Assembly (NCBI GenBank): GCA_900095095.1
Contig: FMBT01000491.1
Coordinates: forward strand, 1 to 64,000
Source: Fragilariopsis cylindrus CCMP1102
Taxonomy: Eukaryota > Bacillariophyta > Bacillariophyceae > Bacillariales > Bacillariaceae
Direction: 5' to 3'
Length of the DNA: 64,000 nt
The first letter of the stretch is position 1; each line of letters begins with the position of its first letter. A program made the position numbers and the translations under genes. This document shows, in pieces, positions 22,614 to 33,678 of the stretch. The notes under the pieces are model-generated. The model did not search any database and was not told the DNA's origin. It was given only the letters and a program-made list of their open reading frames with translations.

Positions 22614-24900
22614 GCAGTATCAATTGTTGCTGTATTTGATACACTGCTACACCGCTACACCGCTACACCGGTACACTGTCGATTTTTCAAAAGAAAGAAC
22701 AAGGAATCATCCGATTTTATGACGTTTGTGTTGGGATACCAGCTAGCTACGTTTTGGAATACCAGTTTTTAAAGTCGAAAAGTTACTGTCAATGAAAAGT
22801 TACAGTTTGTTTTACGAGCAGAGGACACTCGTTCCTTAATGTTTTGTCTACTGTATGCAGTATGGCTGAGTAAAGTGAAAGAAATGGGAAGAGAATGAAG
22901 TAATAGTGTGAGCAGACTAAAGAGGCTATAAAACATTGCCAAGCTACATAACGCAATGTTAGCATTTAAAAGTTGAAGTCAAATTGATGAAGTGAATATT
23001 AAGTAATAATAGTGGTTACGCGACTTTTTTCCTTATTTATATAACGTACTTTTGGCATTTGTCGTACGTATCATTTTCAATATTTTTTAAATGCTTTGCT
23101 TGAAGATGGGAACACTTCTAAATGCTTCCAATAGCAGGGTTCAAAAAGGCATACGGGCTTTGTCATAAAACGCATAGGAGGGCTTATTAAAAACATATGC
23201 AATGAACCTTTACTCACGCCCTTCAAATACTAATACTGCTTTGGTTGTTCTCCTTCGCTTTTAGGAAGGTAGCAGCGATGAGTAGCTTATGACCACATTT
23301 TTTACCGGCGACCATTACTTAGATAAGTGAACCATTAAACGAGCCACAATTATTGAACTACATACATCTTTTTTGTATAATTGTCCCAATGGCCGTAAAT
23401 AATCTATTCGTGCCCTCTACTCCTCCCATATTGCGCCTTGAAAAGCCCATTGTACCTGCTAATTGAGGCTGTTGTAGTTGTAAATGTTCTCTCGGCTCTT
23501 CTACACGTTTAGTCCGTGGTAGCGTATCAACGAAATGCCATTACGATGATATCTCTTTCCGAGCGGTTCCCATCCATTCCCTACTTCTACTGCCCCTGCT
23601 AGCCCCTCTTAATCATGATTTTATCTTTGACTATTCATCAATATTCAACGACCATCCAAAGAGGACACGACTACAGACGAGTGTTTCATATCGCCATCCC
23701 CAGCTTCTCTTGTCCATGGAAAAGAGTTCCACGACTAGCAGCGGAGCTAAACAATACGGTTTTCATCGACGACGGGATTATTAACAAAAGACAACGACTC
23801 GTTATACACCCGACTTCCATATATGCGACACGAAGACCCACATCCTCATACTCTTGGTTTGCTTAGCTGGTGGTACAATTGTAATTAAAGTCCCAACGGA
23901 TTCAAACGACTGCCTCGACCAGGAGTAATAGTATTAAAATTATTACCCCTGGCCTCGACTCGACTCACTCACTTTCAACTGGGCTTTTTGACAATCCACC
24001 AAAATTGTAAGTTGAACCCGAACCAAGTATATCATACATAGTAACTGGAACACTTTATACCTATCAAGTTTGTTCTAAATACTAGTCCTGACTACAAAGT
24101 GGATCTCTGAAGTTGGTACATTAGAATTGTCCATTTACCTGGCTACATGCGTTTGCGTGCACTCCTAGGATAGAATAGTGGCAGCACTACCATCTGTTTT
24201 GGTGTTTAAATGCATGGGGCAATTACTTATTTGATATGCTTCACAGACCTCATCATAGCATTCTATTGATACCATTGTGTGTGTGTCTCTAATAATGTAT
24301 CTTGTCCTGATTGCTTAATAATACAACTCACTAATACTACAACTTGCCATAAGAATTTTCACAGAGCAGTGTCCAAACTATTCTCAAGAAATTGAATACA
24401 TAAAATATCTTCTTGGGTAAGGACTTGTCATGCACCGCATATCATACGTCATATACAATAGGAATAAAATTAATTCCCTTCCTGTTAGCCAATTATTATA
24501 ATGTATCCTTTTTTCTATAAAGATAGAAGAGATTTTATTGACAGCAAGAATGTTTCAATAAAATGAAGGATATTGATGATATCTAATCTATGTGCTGTTG
24601 CAATAGTAGACAATCCTCCTATGCATTTGTTGAATGCCCTGTATGATGGTATGTTATTGCAGGGTAGCAATATATGATGGAATATGAAGATCCTTTAGTA
24701 TTTCATAAGAATCTGAAAGGTGTGTGTTCTTAGTTGTGAAACGAGCGACGGAAGGACGCCCTCGACAACACACGCTACAGTATATACTAACTTTTTGATA
24801 CTAAAGTCAAAGGGTATCTCGAAGAGATGATACAGATTTGGTTTAAAAGAGATATCCAAGAAAAGTAGTCAATGCTGATAAAATAAAAAGAACGACAACG
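22614..24900. other. Long intergenic stretch with one ultra-short palindromic element
   Basis: No gene is seen. A repeated CTACACCG unit lies near 22645-22672. The 32-bp palindrome with 8-bp direct repeats at 23912-23959 is listed separately. The open frame at 23615-23866 has no recognisable protein character. Confidence 0.55.
23912..23959. mobile_element. Ultra-short hAT-like inverted-repeat element with 8-bp target duplication
   Basis: A 32-bp core (23920-23951) has arms CAGGAGTAATA and TATTACCCCTG around a 10-bp AT-rich middle; the arms pair with one mismatch. It is flanked on both sides by the same 8 bases, GCCTCGAC (23912-23919 and 23952-23959). CAGGGG-type ends with 8-bp target duplications are the hallmark of hAT DNA transposons. 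At this size it is little more than two fused terminal repeats, so it can only be non-autonomous. A matching 20-bp sister element is split by the outer retrotransposon. Confidence 0.5.
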
Positions 24901-25698
24901 ATGACTACTATCCACGTTATTGCTCTACCCAATACATTACTCCTGACGATGATGATTCTATGTTCATTGTCACATCTGGTGTCGTCATCTTTTGCATTTG
25001 TAGTGCTTCCGACTACGACGACGACGACGATGAGGAATCAACAATATCCTCTTCGTCCTTCTTTTTCGTCATCCTCTTCAACAAAAACAACAGCAAGCAG
25101 TGGTTTCGGTTTGTTTGCTTCCAATTCCAATTCTAATGATAATGATAATACTGAATTATTCAAGGGAGGTTTGTTAGCGGATGAATCATCAAAAGAACTT
25201 GCAATTAAATTAGCATCCACAAAAATTCGAAAAGTTTCCGATTTAAAAATATGGAAAGAAAAATCTAATTTAAAAAATAAATCAAGCAGTATCCGTCCAA
25301 AATATTGGTCGTTTGGTGGTAATGATGAATTACCTATACAAGATAAAGCAAACTATTCAACAGATAATCCAAACTGTTCTGAACCTTGGTTAGGATTACA
25401 GGATTTTTATTCTGTAATTGATAACGATACAGCTGCTGCTGATCTAATTTTTGTTTCATTGGCAGGTGGACGTGCCTTTATTGAACGTGATGCTGCTGAG
25501 TCTGTACTAGATCAATGGTGGAATAATAAAAAATTCGATCCTGTTTCATTCGAACAAACTGTAAAAGTTGGACAAAGAGATTTTATAACAAGTTGGTCAA
25601 TCTATGTTGGTGTTCTAGGAATAGCCGGCACAGGGATTGCATTTCCAAATAATCCAATTCAATTAGGACTAGTAAATATTCTTGATATGATAAGATAA
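24901..25698 (+). CDS. Unknown protein with plastid-type presequence
   Basis: 265 residues from the ATG at 24901. A hydrophobic signal (LLLTMMILCSLSHLVSSSFAF) leads into a Thr/Ser-rich stretch, the layout of diatom plastid-targeting presequences with F after the signal cleavage point. The mature part is mixed, with a constrained-looking C-terminal half: GRAFIERDAAESVLDQWW, then FEQTVKVGQRDFITSWSIYV and a Gly-rich hydrophobic segment (GVLGIAGTGIAF) that could be one membrane helix. I do not recognise the family. A role in the plastid envelope or thylakoid is possible from the targeting and the helix only. Confidence 0.65.
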   Translation: MTTIHVIALPNTLLLTMMILCSLSHLVSSSFAFVVLPTTTTTTMRNQQYPLRPSFSSSSSTKTTASSGFGLFASNSNSNDNDNTELFKGGLLADESSKELAIKLASTKIRKVSDLKIWKEKSNLKNKSSSIRPKYWSFGGNDELPIQDKANYSTDNPNCSEPWLGLQDFYSVIDNDTAAADLIFVSLAGGRAFIERDAAESVLDQWWNNKKFDPVSFEQTVKVGQRDFITSWSIYVGVLGIAGTGIAFPNNPIQLGLVNILDMIR

Positions 25699-26254
25699 CT
25701 TGATACTGTAATCAAACAAAACATTAAAAAAAAAAATACTACTAAAAAAGAAATGGTTCACAATTTTTTACATTGTCATTCTAGCTAGTCCACGTACAAA
25801 TTAAAACAAGCAGCCCTGTATTGTATTGTAGATCCATGTTCCTAAAAATGTTATCTCTATTTCATTTATACTCAAATACTACTCTAGGTAGTAGCTAGAG
25901 AATTGATTCGATTCAAAAGGAACAAAAACAAGAGTGGATGTCGTCATGGTGTATTTTCGTAGGAAAAAGTATCATTTCGTTTATGAAGTAACAACATAAG
26001 TGTACGTGCATGCACTTGATACGTAACAAACAAACTAACTATCTAACTAACTGCCTATCTAACTAGCTAAATGTGCAGTAGTATAGTACAACTAGAATTT
26101 ATAAGCAAAAGATTTGTATTATATTATATTATATTAATATTTATATATTATTTAATGTATTATATGTAGGTATACTGCTATGTGCAGGTATGTACAATGT
26201 GGTATATACGTTTGAATCGGAGAAATAACTACTAAAAGTCAAAAGTAAGTAAGT
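25699..26254. other. Intergenic between convergent genes
   Basis: It holds the 3' ends of the plastid-type gene (plus) and the first TPR-like gene (minus). There is an A run at 25723-25735 and TATATT repeats near 26110-26160. No gene is seen. Confidence 0.55.
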
Positions 26255-27436
26255 TTAAGCAGCTGCGGCAGCAGAGCTTTTCGTTACGTAGTGTTGCTGT
26301 TTATTATTAGATCGTGGTGGTGACCTGGATGATGACGACGATGCAATGAGTCGAGATAAGCCTCTACATGCATTTGTCCAAAAGACCGCAAAATAATTGC
26401 TTCCAATACCATCATCATCATCATCGCAATCGGAATCATCATTATTATTTGTGTTGATTCCTACTTCTTCTTCTTCTTCTGCTGCTTCTTCTCCTTGTCG
26501 TTGTTGCCGTTTAAGATCCCATAACTTTTTAGTTGTTATTTGTACTTGAAGATAACAAGTCCTTGATCGGATATGATTGTTTGTTCGATAATGTAAATGT
26601 GCCAAATTGTTCAAACATGCCAACAGTATTTGAGGAGTAAACCAAGTATTAATGTCGTTGTTGTTGTTGTTATCATCGTTGTTTTGCTTTTGCTGTTGCT
26701 GTTGTCTTAGCTTCGATCTTGTTCGTTCTAATCGCATAGTAAGTTCGTATAGACGTCCAGCCCGATCGAAAATATGATTATTACTACTACTACTACTACT
26801 ACTACCACTGTTACTTGTTGTACTACGGAGTAATTCGAGTCCACATAAGTGATGTGCTAGAGCCAAGTTGTATGTGTGACAGGTAGAAAGGAAACCAATG
26901 ATCTGAGAATATTCATGTTCTTCAATTTCTTCTGTGTTCTTGTTATTGTTGTTGTGCGTGTTGCTATTGCTATTGCTATTGCTATTGCTATTGTTAGTGC
27001 ACTTCATCATTAAAATGATATCTTCAATTGAAGGCAAACGAATCAGATCACGAAATACAACATCGTTATCATCATCCTCCTCCGATGATGATGATGATCG
27101 ATGACGATAACGGACAAAGAGATCGTTCAGTTGTTGATGCTGTGGTTGCTTCTTTGATGATCGACTTCGTTGCTGTTGCTGTTGTTGTTTCGGTGAAGGG
27201 GAGGAAGATTCGTTGAAAGCTGTTGCTGTCGTTCTTGATGATGATGATGATGATGTTATTATCATCCTATTTGCTTGAAGTTTCAGTTTCTCATGGTTAG
27301 AAAAAGCCATAGCAAACAATTTCACCGCCTTTTCGATATTGTTATTCTCTACTAAACAAACAACACCTGCATTGTTCAATTGGATTGTTTTTGAAAGGAT
27401 TGACTCCATACTTCTACGAGTAGCACTACTGTCCAT
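26255..27436 (-). CDS. TPR-like protein, paralogue of the gene at 29792-31483
   Basis: 393 residues from the ATG at 27434-27436. The N-terminal helix pair (LNNAGVVCLVENNNIEKAVK, then FAMAFSNHEKLK) and the later LACLNNLAHLHYRTNNHIRS read like tetratricopeptide-type repeats, which form protein-binding scaffolds. Six blocks match the paralogue 2.4 kb away on the same strand, including the identical FDRAGRLYELTMRLERTRSK. Ser, Asn and Gln runs between blocks differ between the two. Both proteins end in a short Ala run (SSAAAAA here). I recall a large diatom family of this build with an Ala-rich end; function unknown. No signal peptide or membrane helix is seen. Confidence 0.68.
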   Translation of the reverse strand: MDSSATRRSMESILSKTIQLNNAGVVCLVENNNIEKAVKLFAMAFSNHEKLKLQANRMIITSSSSSSRTTATAFNESSSPSPKQQQQQQRSRSSKKQPQHQQLNDLFVRYRHRSSSSSEEDDDNDVVFRDLIRLPSIEDIILMMKCTNNSNSNSNSNSNTHNNNNKNTEEIEEHEYSQIIGFLSTCHTYNLALAHHLCGLELLRSTTSNSGSSSSSSSNNHIFDRAGRLYELTMRLERTRSKLRQQQQQKQNNDDNNNNNDINTWFTPQILLACLNNLAHLHYRTNNHIRSRTCYLQVQITTKKLWDLKRQQRQGEEAAEEEEEVGINTNNNDDSDCDDDDDGIGSNYFAVFWTNACRGLSRLIASSSSSRSPPRSNNKQQHYVTKSSAAAAA

Positions 27437-28724
27437 GGCTATTGATATGATGATAACGTGCGTAAGCTAAAGTTTTATTGAATTGGTAAGTAATTGGTAG
27501 ATCGGCGAATATTATGATTCTTGTGCTTCCTTTTTGTTTTGCTTTTGCTTTTGTTGTGCTGTGTTGTGTTGTGTTGTGTTGTGTTGTGTTGCGGCGAAGA
27601 AGAACAAAAGGGTTTGTGTCAGAAAGAAGTTTCTTTATCTTTTTGTCCTTCCTGTTTGCTTGCTCAGAGAATATCACTGTAATTTTCATCTGTGGTCGAT
27701 GCTGTATCGACAAAATCAATGAACTTAGTATCATCAGTCCACTGTAAATAATAAAGTGCTTCATTTTCTACATGCATGTCGCGTTCTTCTTGTTGTTTGT
27801 TGTTTCAAATACGGTATACGTCACGCAAACGTACTTATAGAAATTCATTCGTGGTTTATGAGTCATTCAGATCGACGTGAACACCTTCGCTTTTTGATCG
27901 TGGTTGAGCGGCTCGCCATATTTGTTGTTCATAATACTTGTATTAAAGAGAGACTCCTTTTTCTGAATTAAATAACAGCAGCTTTCGATTGAGGACCCAA
28001 TGTGCATGCATGTACACCATACCCAACTATTTTATTCAGGAGTATCTAAAAAGCTATTGAAGAAGACCGAAAAGCGGTTGTAAATTCATTAACTAAACAA
28101 ATTATGTCAGTAATCTTTAAGTAAAATGAGCGTAAAATTGATATCAATAAACATGAAGTGGGCAATTGTGGTTAGGGCCTATTGAAGAATACCGAAAAGC
28201 GCTTCCTAAATTAATTAACTAAAAATTATGTCAGTAATCATAAGTAAAATGAACTTCAAATTAATATCAATAAACAGGACTTGTGCAATTATGGTGAGGC
28301 CAAGAATTCTGTTGATACACAAGTACTACAGTACCGTATGTAGCATTTTTGTAAATGCGGGATTAACAACATCGCACATCGCACATGACAATCGACACAT
28401 CGACATCGAACATCGCAGACGCACATCGTTAGAAATAATTACAGAGGAAGGTTTAAATAAAGTCTAGAACTAATTCATTTACAGTAGAGAGAACGTTCAT
28501 CGTTCAAACGACAGACCGGACGTCGCGCGACGTCAAAGTACTACGCCTACCAACCAAAAGCATCACATAAAGTAAGTTACAGTAGGATACTAATCATAAT
28601 ATTATGCAAAGGAAAAAGTTTTGATAAGAAGTTTAGTCTAGCTAGCAATTGACATATATCATTAATAAAACAAAAGAATCACGATTTGCCAACAGTAATA
28701 ATAATAATAATTTGTCTGAGAAGA
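27437..28724. other. Intergenic with a GTGTT run and a local duplication
   Basis: A GTGTT pentamer run lies at about 27562-27590. An imperfect tandem pair starts at 28054 and 28179 (period 125, beginning CTATTGAAGAA). A run of ACATCG repeats lies near 28370-28425. A perfect 16-bp palindrome GACGTCGCGCGACGTC lies at 28519-28534. Confidence 0.55.
28519..28534. promoter_or_regulatory. Perfect 16-bp GC-rich palindrome with two GACGTC cores
   Basis: GACGTCGCGCGACGTC reads the same on both strands and carries two GACGTC (CRE/bZIP-type) half-palindromes around CGCG. It stands in AT-rich DNA about 190 bases before the first ATG (28725) of the small plus-strand gene. A transcription-factor site is a fair reading but unproven. 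Confidence 0.35.
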
Positions 28725-28919
28725 ATGACGATGTTACGAATCTTTCGGCCTCGTCGCTGCTATTTTGTCTTTGGTGGTAGGAAGTATTTCTGCTGCAGAA
28801 AGTAGAAGGAGAAGTAGAAACTACTACAGAAAGCAGAAGTAGAAGTAGAAACTACTGCAGGAGAAGCCACCGCAACAAGAAAGAAAAAACGACGCACAAT
28901 TGACCATTGGGAACTTCTT

Positions 28920-29327
28920 ATGGTCGGTGAATCAAAGAAAAAAATGATAAGGTGTGTTGGAGGGAAGCCACATGATCGAGCTTTTTTCTGTAGCACCATT
29001 TTCAGGGGGAAGTTTACTTTTGATGCAAATCCAACGAAATTACCTGGCCCGGACGGTCAATTATTTGTTAGTGTTTATGCTAGAGTACCCAAAGGCGAAG
29101 GCTGTAATAGGGGTACATTATTGGTATCGTCAGAAGAAGAAAATGGTATTGGAATTGAAACTTCTGTATCACCCTTCGATGATAACCGATTCTTATATAC
29201 GGACACAGCCACAGCCACAACAGCATCAGCAACATCAACTACCATTGAATTCACACAAACTATTAATGGACGAATCGGTGCTGCTAAGTTTGTTATTGGA
29301 CCTAATCCATTTGAGATGAAAGGATGA
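28920..29327 (+). CDS. Small unknown protein, 5' end uncertain
   Basis: 135 residues from the ATG at 28920. The middle and end (GKFTFDANPTKLPGPDGQLF, VSVYARVPKGEGCNRGTLLV, INGRIGAAKFVIGPNPFEMKG cut at the last residue) look like a compact beta-rich domain. The frame is open and coding-like from 28818 (RKKKRRTIDHWELL), and a further ATG in the same frame lies at 28725 with a basic, mitochondrial-like start (MTMLRIFRPRRCYF), but two TAG codons lie between. Either a short intron removes them or the 5' part is degraded. I do not recognise the family. Confidence 0.48.
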   Translation: MVGESKKKMIRCVGGKPHDRAFFCSTIFRGKFTFDANPTKLPGPDGQLFVSVYARVPKGEGCNRGTLLVSSEEENGIGIETSVSPFDDNRFLYTDTATATTASATSTTIEFTQTINGRIGAAKFVIGPNPFEMKG

Positions 29328-29791
29328 TAAACAACAGATTTGGTAACCAAATTTGGGTACCAATCAGAATGGTATCCTTCGAGTTTGTGTTCGAGTTGAA
29401 TTACCGTTTCATATGTCGATACACACACTTTAATGCATCCGTTGATATAACATGTCAATCCTTCACAAACAACAGGCAAATGAACATTCAAACATCATCT
29501 CCATCATGCACACAAATACACGCTTCCCTAAATTACTAATACTATAAACAGTACTAATCAATTAACGTTAGCTCTATCTCAAACTGTCTGTTCTAATACA
29601 TTTTTTTAATAATTATTGCTAACTATGCATGTGCTACGGTACAGTAGTCCTAGTCCCAGGTGCTGTAGATAACATATTATACCTGAAGCACAATATTATG
29701 AATGTATACTACTGTACTTTATGTACAGTACAGTACAGTACAGTATAACGTATAATGTATTAACTCGTGCGGCTTGTTTGTTTTGGTATTG
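29328..29791. other. Intergenic between convergent genes
   Basis: It contains the 3' ends of the small plus-strand gene and the second TPR-like gene. A GTACA run (TACAGTACAGTACAG type) lies at about 29722-29745. No gene is seen. Confidence 0.5.
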
Positions 29792-31483
29792 TTATGCAGC
29801 AGCGGCATTCGAATCAAAAGAAGACCTCCTCGTGGTGATTCTACTATCGTTGTTATAATTATTATTGTTATCTGTGGTATGGTCGGATGTTGCTGCAACT
29901 ACTGCCATCGACTCATCGGCAGAAGATGATATTGTTGTTGCTGTTGATGATGTTGACACAAGGTGGTGTTGCAACAATCCCCGATATGCGCTTGACCAAA
30001 AGAATTGCAAGTAGTCTTCGTCCCTACTTGAGTTGTCATTATCATTACCATTGCCACTGTCATCATTCCTACTACTAGTATTAGCATCAGTTGGAACCAT
30101 CATATCAATCCGTTGCTGTTGTAGTTGCTCCTGCTGCCTTCGTCTTAGCCACATATTCGTGACCGTCGATCGTAGTTGACGATAGCATCGTTCAGATTGA
30201 TTCGTATTGTTCATAAGATCATGTAAATTAGCTAAGTTGTTGATACAGGCCAGTACGATTTTCGGAGAAAACCAATTTGAATTTGAATTTGAATGACCAA
30301 CGTGATGGCTATTTCCATTGCTGCGACTGGTGTTATTTCCAGGCTCGTTGTCGCTGTTGTCGTTGGTATTATCATCTGATAATACTTGTTGCGATTCTGT
30401 TTGATACTGTCGGTATTGGTCTTGCTGTTGTTGTTGTTGTTGCTGTTGTTGTTCTAGTTCACGCATATTTTTCGATCTTGTTCTTTCTAATCTCATCGTT
30501 AGCTCATAGAGACGACCAGCACGATCAAAGTGTCGACGTATCGTGGAAGTAGTCACTGTCACCGTCGCTGTAGCTTCTTCTCTTCCTTTGCTTTCTTCTT
30601 CTTCTACTTCTAGTTTATGTTCATCGTCCTCATTATCGTGTTCTACATCGTTTGCACAGGATAATTCAAAGCCACGAAGATGATGAAGTATAGCTAAATT
30701 GAAACCATGGCAAGTGGAAAGAAACCCAAAGGCATTACTTTCTTCTTCTTCACCTAATATTGAATAGTCTTCGTTGCTATCTTCGTTACTGCTGTGTCTA
30801 AGTAGGTCCTCGTAGTCGTCATCATCGCTCTCATCTTCGTCATCATCCGGTTGCAAAGAGGACGATAAGGCTTTTCTTGCTACTAGTAAAGGTAATTCTT
30901 CGAGAGAAGGAAGACGAATCAGATCACGAAAGATACCAGTAGTAGCATGAGCTCCGTTACTGCTCTGGTGATGTATCGGTACACGAACAAACAGGTCGTT
31001 TACGTTAATTGTCTTTCTCGTATGTTGTCCTAAAGATGAGGAAGGAGGTGAAGATAAAGATGAAGTTGCTATAGCATCAGAAGTAGGTGATGGTTGTTGT
31101 TGTTGAGTCAACGTCGTAGCAGCGCCACCAATAGCTCCTCCAACTCCAACTCCACCTCCACCTCCAGCCACTACTACTACATTAGCTGCTTCACATTCGC
31201 ATTCACCACATGATCGTTGTCTTTTCCTATACGCTGATTGCAATTTCGTTTTGAATTTTTCATGGGTAGTGAAAGCGGCAGAAAATATATCCACAGCCGC
31301 GTCAGTTCTATTTGATTCTATACAAGCGATTCCAGCATGATTCAATGCAATGATTTTGGCTAACGATGAATCAAATAAGTACGCTTTGCCATTATCATTG
31401 ATATTATTTGCGGCAGCAGCAGTATTCGATGTTGAAGTTGAAGACGAAGTTGCAGCAGTATTTGTTGGCTCGACATTCATCAT
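29792..31483 (-). CDS. TPR-like protein, larger paralogue of the gene at 26255-27436
   Basis: 563 residues from the ATG at 31481-31483. It shares with its neighbour the N-terminal repeat (LNHAGIACIESNRTDAAVDI), FRDLIRLPSLEEL, GFLSTCHGFNLAILHHLRG, the identical FDRAGRLYELTMRLERTRSK, LACINNLANLHDL and the ending FFWSSAYRGLLQ, and closes with NAAAA. It is longer because of extra low-complexity inserts: a Gly/Val stretch, an acidic Asp/Glu block near 30830-30850 and a Gln run at 30422-30450. The two genes lie on the same strand with one small gene of opposite strand between them, so they probably arose by local duplication. The likely role is a scaffold; partner unknown. Confidence 0.7.
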   Translation of the reverse strand: MMNVEPTNTAATSSSTSTSNTAAAANNINDNGKAYLFDSSLAKIIALNHAGIACIESNRTDAAVDIFSAAFTTHEKFKTKLQSAYRKRQRSCGECECEAANVVVVAGGGGGVGVGGAIGGAATTLTQQQQPSPTSDAIATSSLSSPPSSSLGQHTRKTINVNDLFVRVPIHHQSSNGAHATTGIFRDLIRLPSLEELPLLVARKALSSSLQPDDDEDESDDDDYEDLLRHSSNEDSNEDYSILGEEEESNAFGFLSTCHGFNLAILHHLRGFELSCANDVEHDNEDDEHKLEVEEEESKGREEATATVTVTTSTIRRHFDRAGRLYELTMRLERTRSKNMRELEQQQQQQQQQQDQYRQYQTESQQVLSDDNTNDNSDNEPGNNTSRSNGNSHHVGHSNSNSNWFSPKIVLACINNLANLHDLMNNTNQSERCYRQLRSTVTNMWLRRRQQEQLQQQRIDMMVPTDANTSSRNDDSGNGNDNDNSSRDEDYLQFFWSSAYRGLLQHHLVSTSSTATTISSSADESMAVVAATSDHTTDNNNNYNNDSRITTRRSSFDSNAAAA

Positions 31484-32302
31484 TATGATAATTTTCTTTC
31501 TTTCTTTCTTTCTTTCTTTTTCTTAGTATGGAATGCTATGTGTCAATTATGTCACATATACACACTCTACACTATTTATAGAATTTGAGTAGTGCAGTAT
31601 AAGATCAGAATTCGCTGATGTATATGAAGTGATGGTTACAGTAGTGTATTACTAGTATCTGATGGAATTCCACAAAGTTTGAACGATTCATTCGAAAATA
31701 CTACGTGAACTGTTTATGTTTACTGCTCTCACTGGAAGGAAGAAACCGTCACGTATCAAGGCTTAATCACGGACAGAAGCTATATTCCGGCGACTTAACT
31801 TTTTTTAAATTTTAAACGGTCCTTCCTGATGGAAAAATGTCAAGAATTTAAATGAAGAGAATGTTTGTGGTGCTTCCTCGACTTTTATGTCATTGTGGAG
31901 TTTGACTTCCTCGTTTTCGCGCTTCGGCGAGGTCGGTGAAATCAATCCAAATCGAAAAAAAGTATGAGTTGTGTTAGTGGCATGTGCCAAGACGGCGGTG
32001 CATTGAACTCTGCAGTGAGAGAAATTAAAATGAGAAAAAAATAAATCTACTAGAAATCCGTCAATCAATGATATGACAACCTATCAAAGCTGAAATAGAC
32101 CTGATTAAGTTCAACATTCTTTAATTTTAAGAAGATGGTGAAATGCTGTGATTCTATTTGAACAATGGTTTGCTTCTTCCATTCCAGCTCCAGTCCCAAC
32201 TTGTTGAAGGGACTGAATTCTTGAAAGAATTCCTTCCATTCAACCATTTGTAGTGTGACCGTGCCGCTGAGCTAGCAGAATTTGTGTTTTGGAAGCCTGT
32301 TT
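31484..32302. other. Intergenic
   Basis: A TTTC run at 31495-31520 lies directly upstream of the larger TPR-like gene. The rest is AT-rich. Two minus-strand open frames at 31805-32247 read as unlikely protein. Confidence 0.5.
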
Positions 32303-33678
32303 TTAGAAATTTTCCAGGTGCTCCTTCAAAATGTTACTGTTATTGTTGCTGCAAGGTGATGAAGGGTTGGTGGCAACGAATTCAGGGAAAATGTCCGCTT
32401 CTAGCGAAAGGGATAGATTCAAAACCCCTTTAAATTGCGTGGAGGAAGGACACTTGAGTACAAACACATCCAAAAAAGAAGAAGGAGGAGATGATAATGA
32501 TGACGATGTATTGAGAAGAGCTTTCATGTGATATTCTTTAGCTTGTTTGGTAACTGCAGGATGTTTGTAATGATCCCGATCAATCAATCCTGCTTCCGAA
32601 GCGGACATGGCAGGTGCATCATAAAACAGGGATTGACTCGGATTTTGGACCATCTCCATTTAACAGTTGTCTATGTTCCTCTTTGAGGCAATACTACTGT
32701 GTTGACAGCTCCGCTGAGCGTTTGGAAGAAAACCGCTGCAGACAAATGAGCTTATCAAACCAGACATGTGTTTCTGTTGCTCTTGATGAGAAGGAGAATG
32801 CATATTGAAAATTACGTATGGAATTTCAGGATTCTTTTCCATTTCAACAATCAATTCGGTTGTGTATCTATAAACAAGTGGTTTCAGTTCATTCCAGGAG
32901 CTGGGAAGCATATTGTTGTCATAAATTGGCTTGATTTTTTTCCCGTTCCACTTTTGCATTGATGGCTTGTATGGATTGTATCGATTAATTTGCTGCAAAC
33001 TTAGAATGAGCCATTCTGGATATTGCTGGTAGGCAAAGACAACCAGGATATTCCAATGTTGCATCAACGTCAATTTGAGGGTAATATATGGAATGTCCTT
33101 GTTCGGTCCACACTCCATTATGGGCAAATGCCCATGGTTGCAGGAAGCCAGCAAATTTGTCTTGTTTTCAACAAATGGTTCGAGTTCTTGAAGCGTGCAA
33201 TTCCAACGGGGCACGGGGCGTAGCATTTCTATCAGAAACAGCAGGGAGATATTGCAGTTGTCTCGCCTCCAGAAAAACTAGAAGTAGGTTTGTTGCTGTT
33301 GTTCTTATTGTTGTTGCTGGTCGGCTCTAATTGATGTGCCTTTCGAAAATCAAGTAGTTGACGCTGGCACTTTCCTGCCATGGCGTCCCAGATAAAGGGG
33401 TTGTTATCTTTTTCACAGCATCATTTGCGTATACATACATACCAGTCCATTGCAAATACACCGTTTGCACTCAGTTTAATGGATGCCCCTTGAAGGTTTG
33501 TTGTTCCTGTTTTGGGTGGGCCAACATGGATTACCATATATGGCTTGTTTGGATCGATGCTGTTGCTATTGTGAATACGAATATGTGTAGGGTGCAACGT
33601 GGTTTTGGCATTCTTTCTGCTGTTTGCCAGTGTTAGATTATATAGATGGTTGTTGAGTTGCGTATTCAATGGGTACAT
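32303..33678 (-). pseudogene. Broken sulfotransferase (PAPS-dependent, diatom family)
   Basis: The N-terminal part (33421-33678) has MVIHVGPPKTGTTNLQ, the 5'-phosphosulfate-binding loop of sulfotransferases. Downstream pieces fit the diatom family: IWDAMAGKCQRQLLDF, QHWNILVVFAYQQYPEWL, and near the end SASEAGLIDRDHYKH and LKCPSSTQ. They lie in order but in different frames: the frame changes near 33410 at a doubled TATG, near 33385 in an A run, and again near 33270, and an in-frame TAA at 32660-32662 divides the C-terminal part. A GTATGT site near 33430 could be a donor, but no acceptor restores the frame. It would have been a Golgi-type enzyme adding sulfate to sugars or small molecules. A few of the shifts could be base-call errors; the stop and the 4-base duplication favour a pseudogene. 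Confidence 0.6.
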
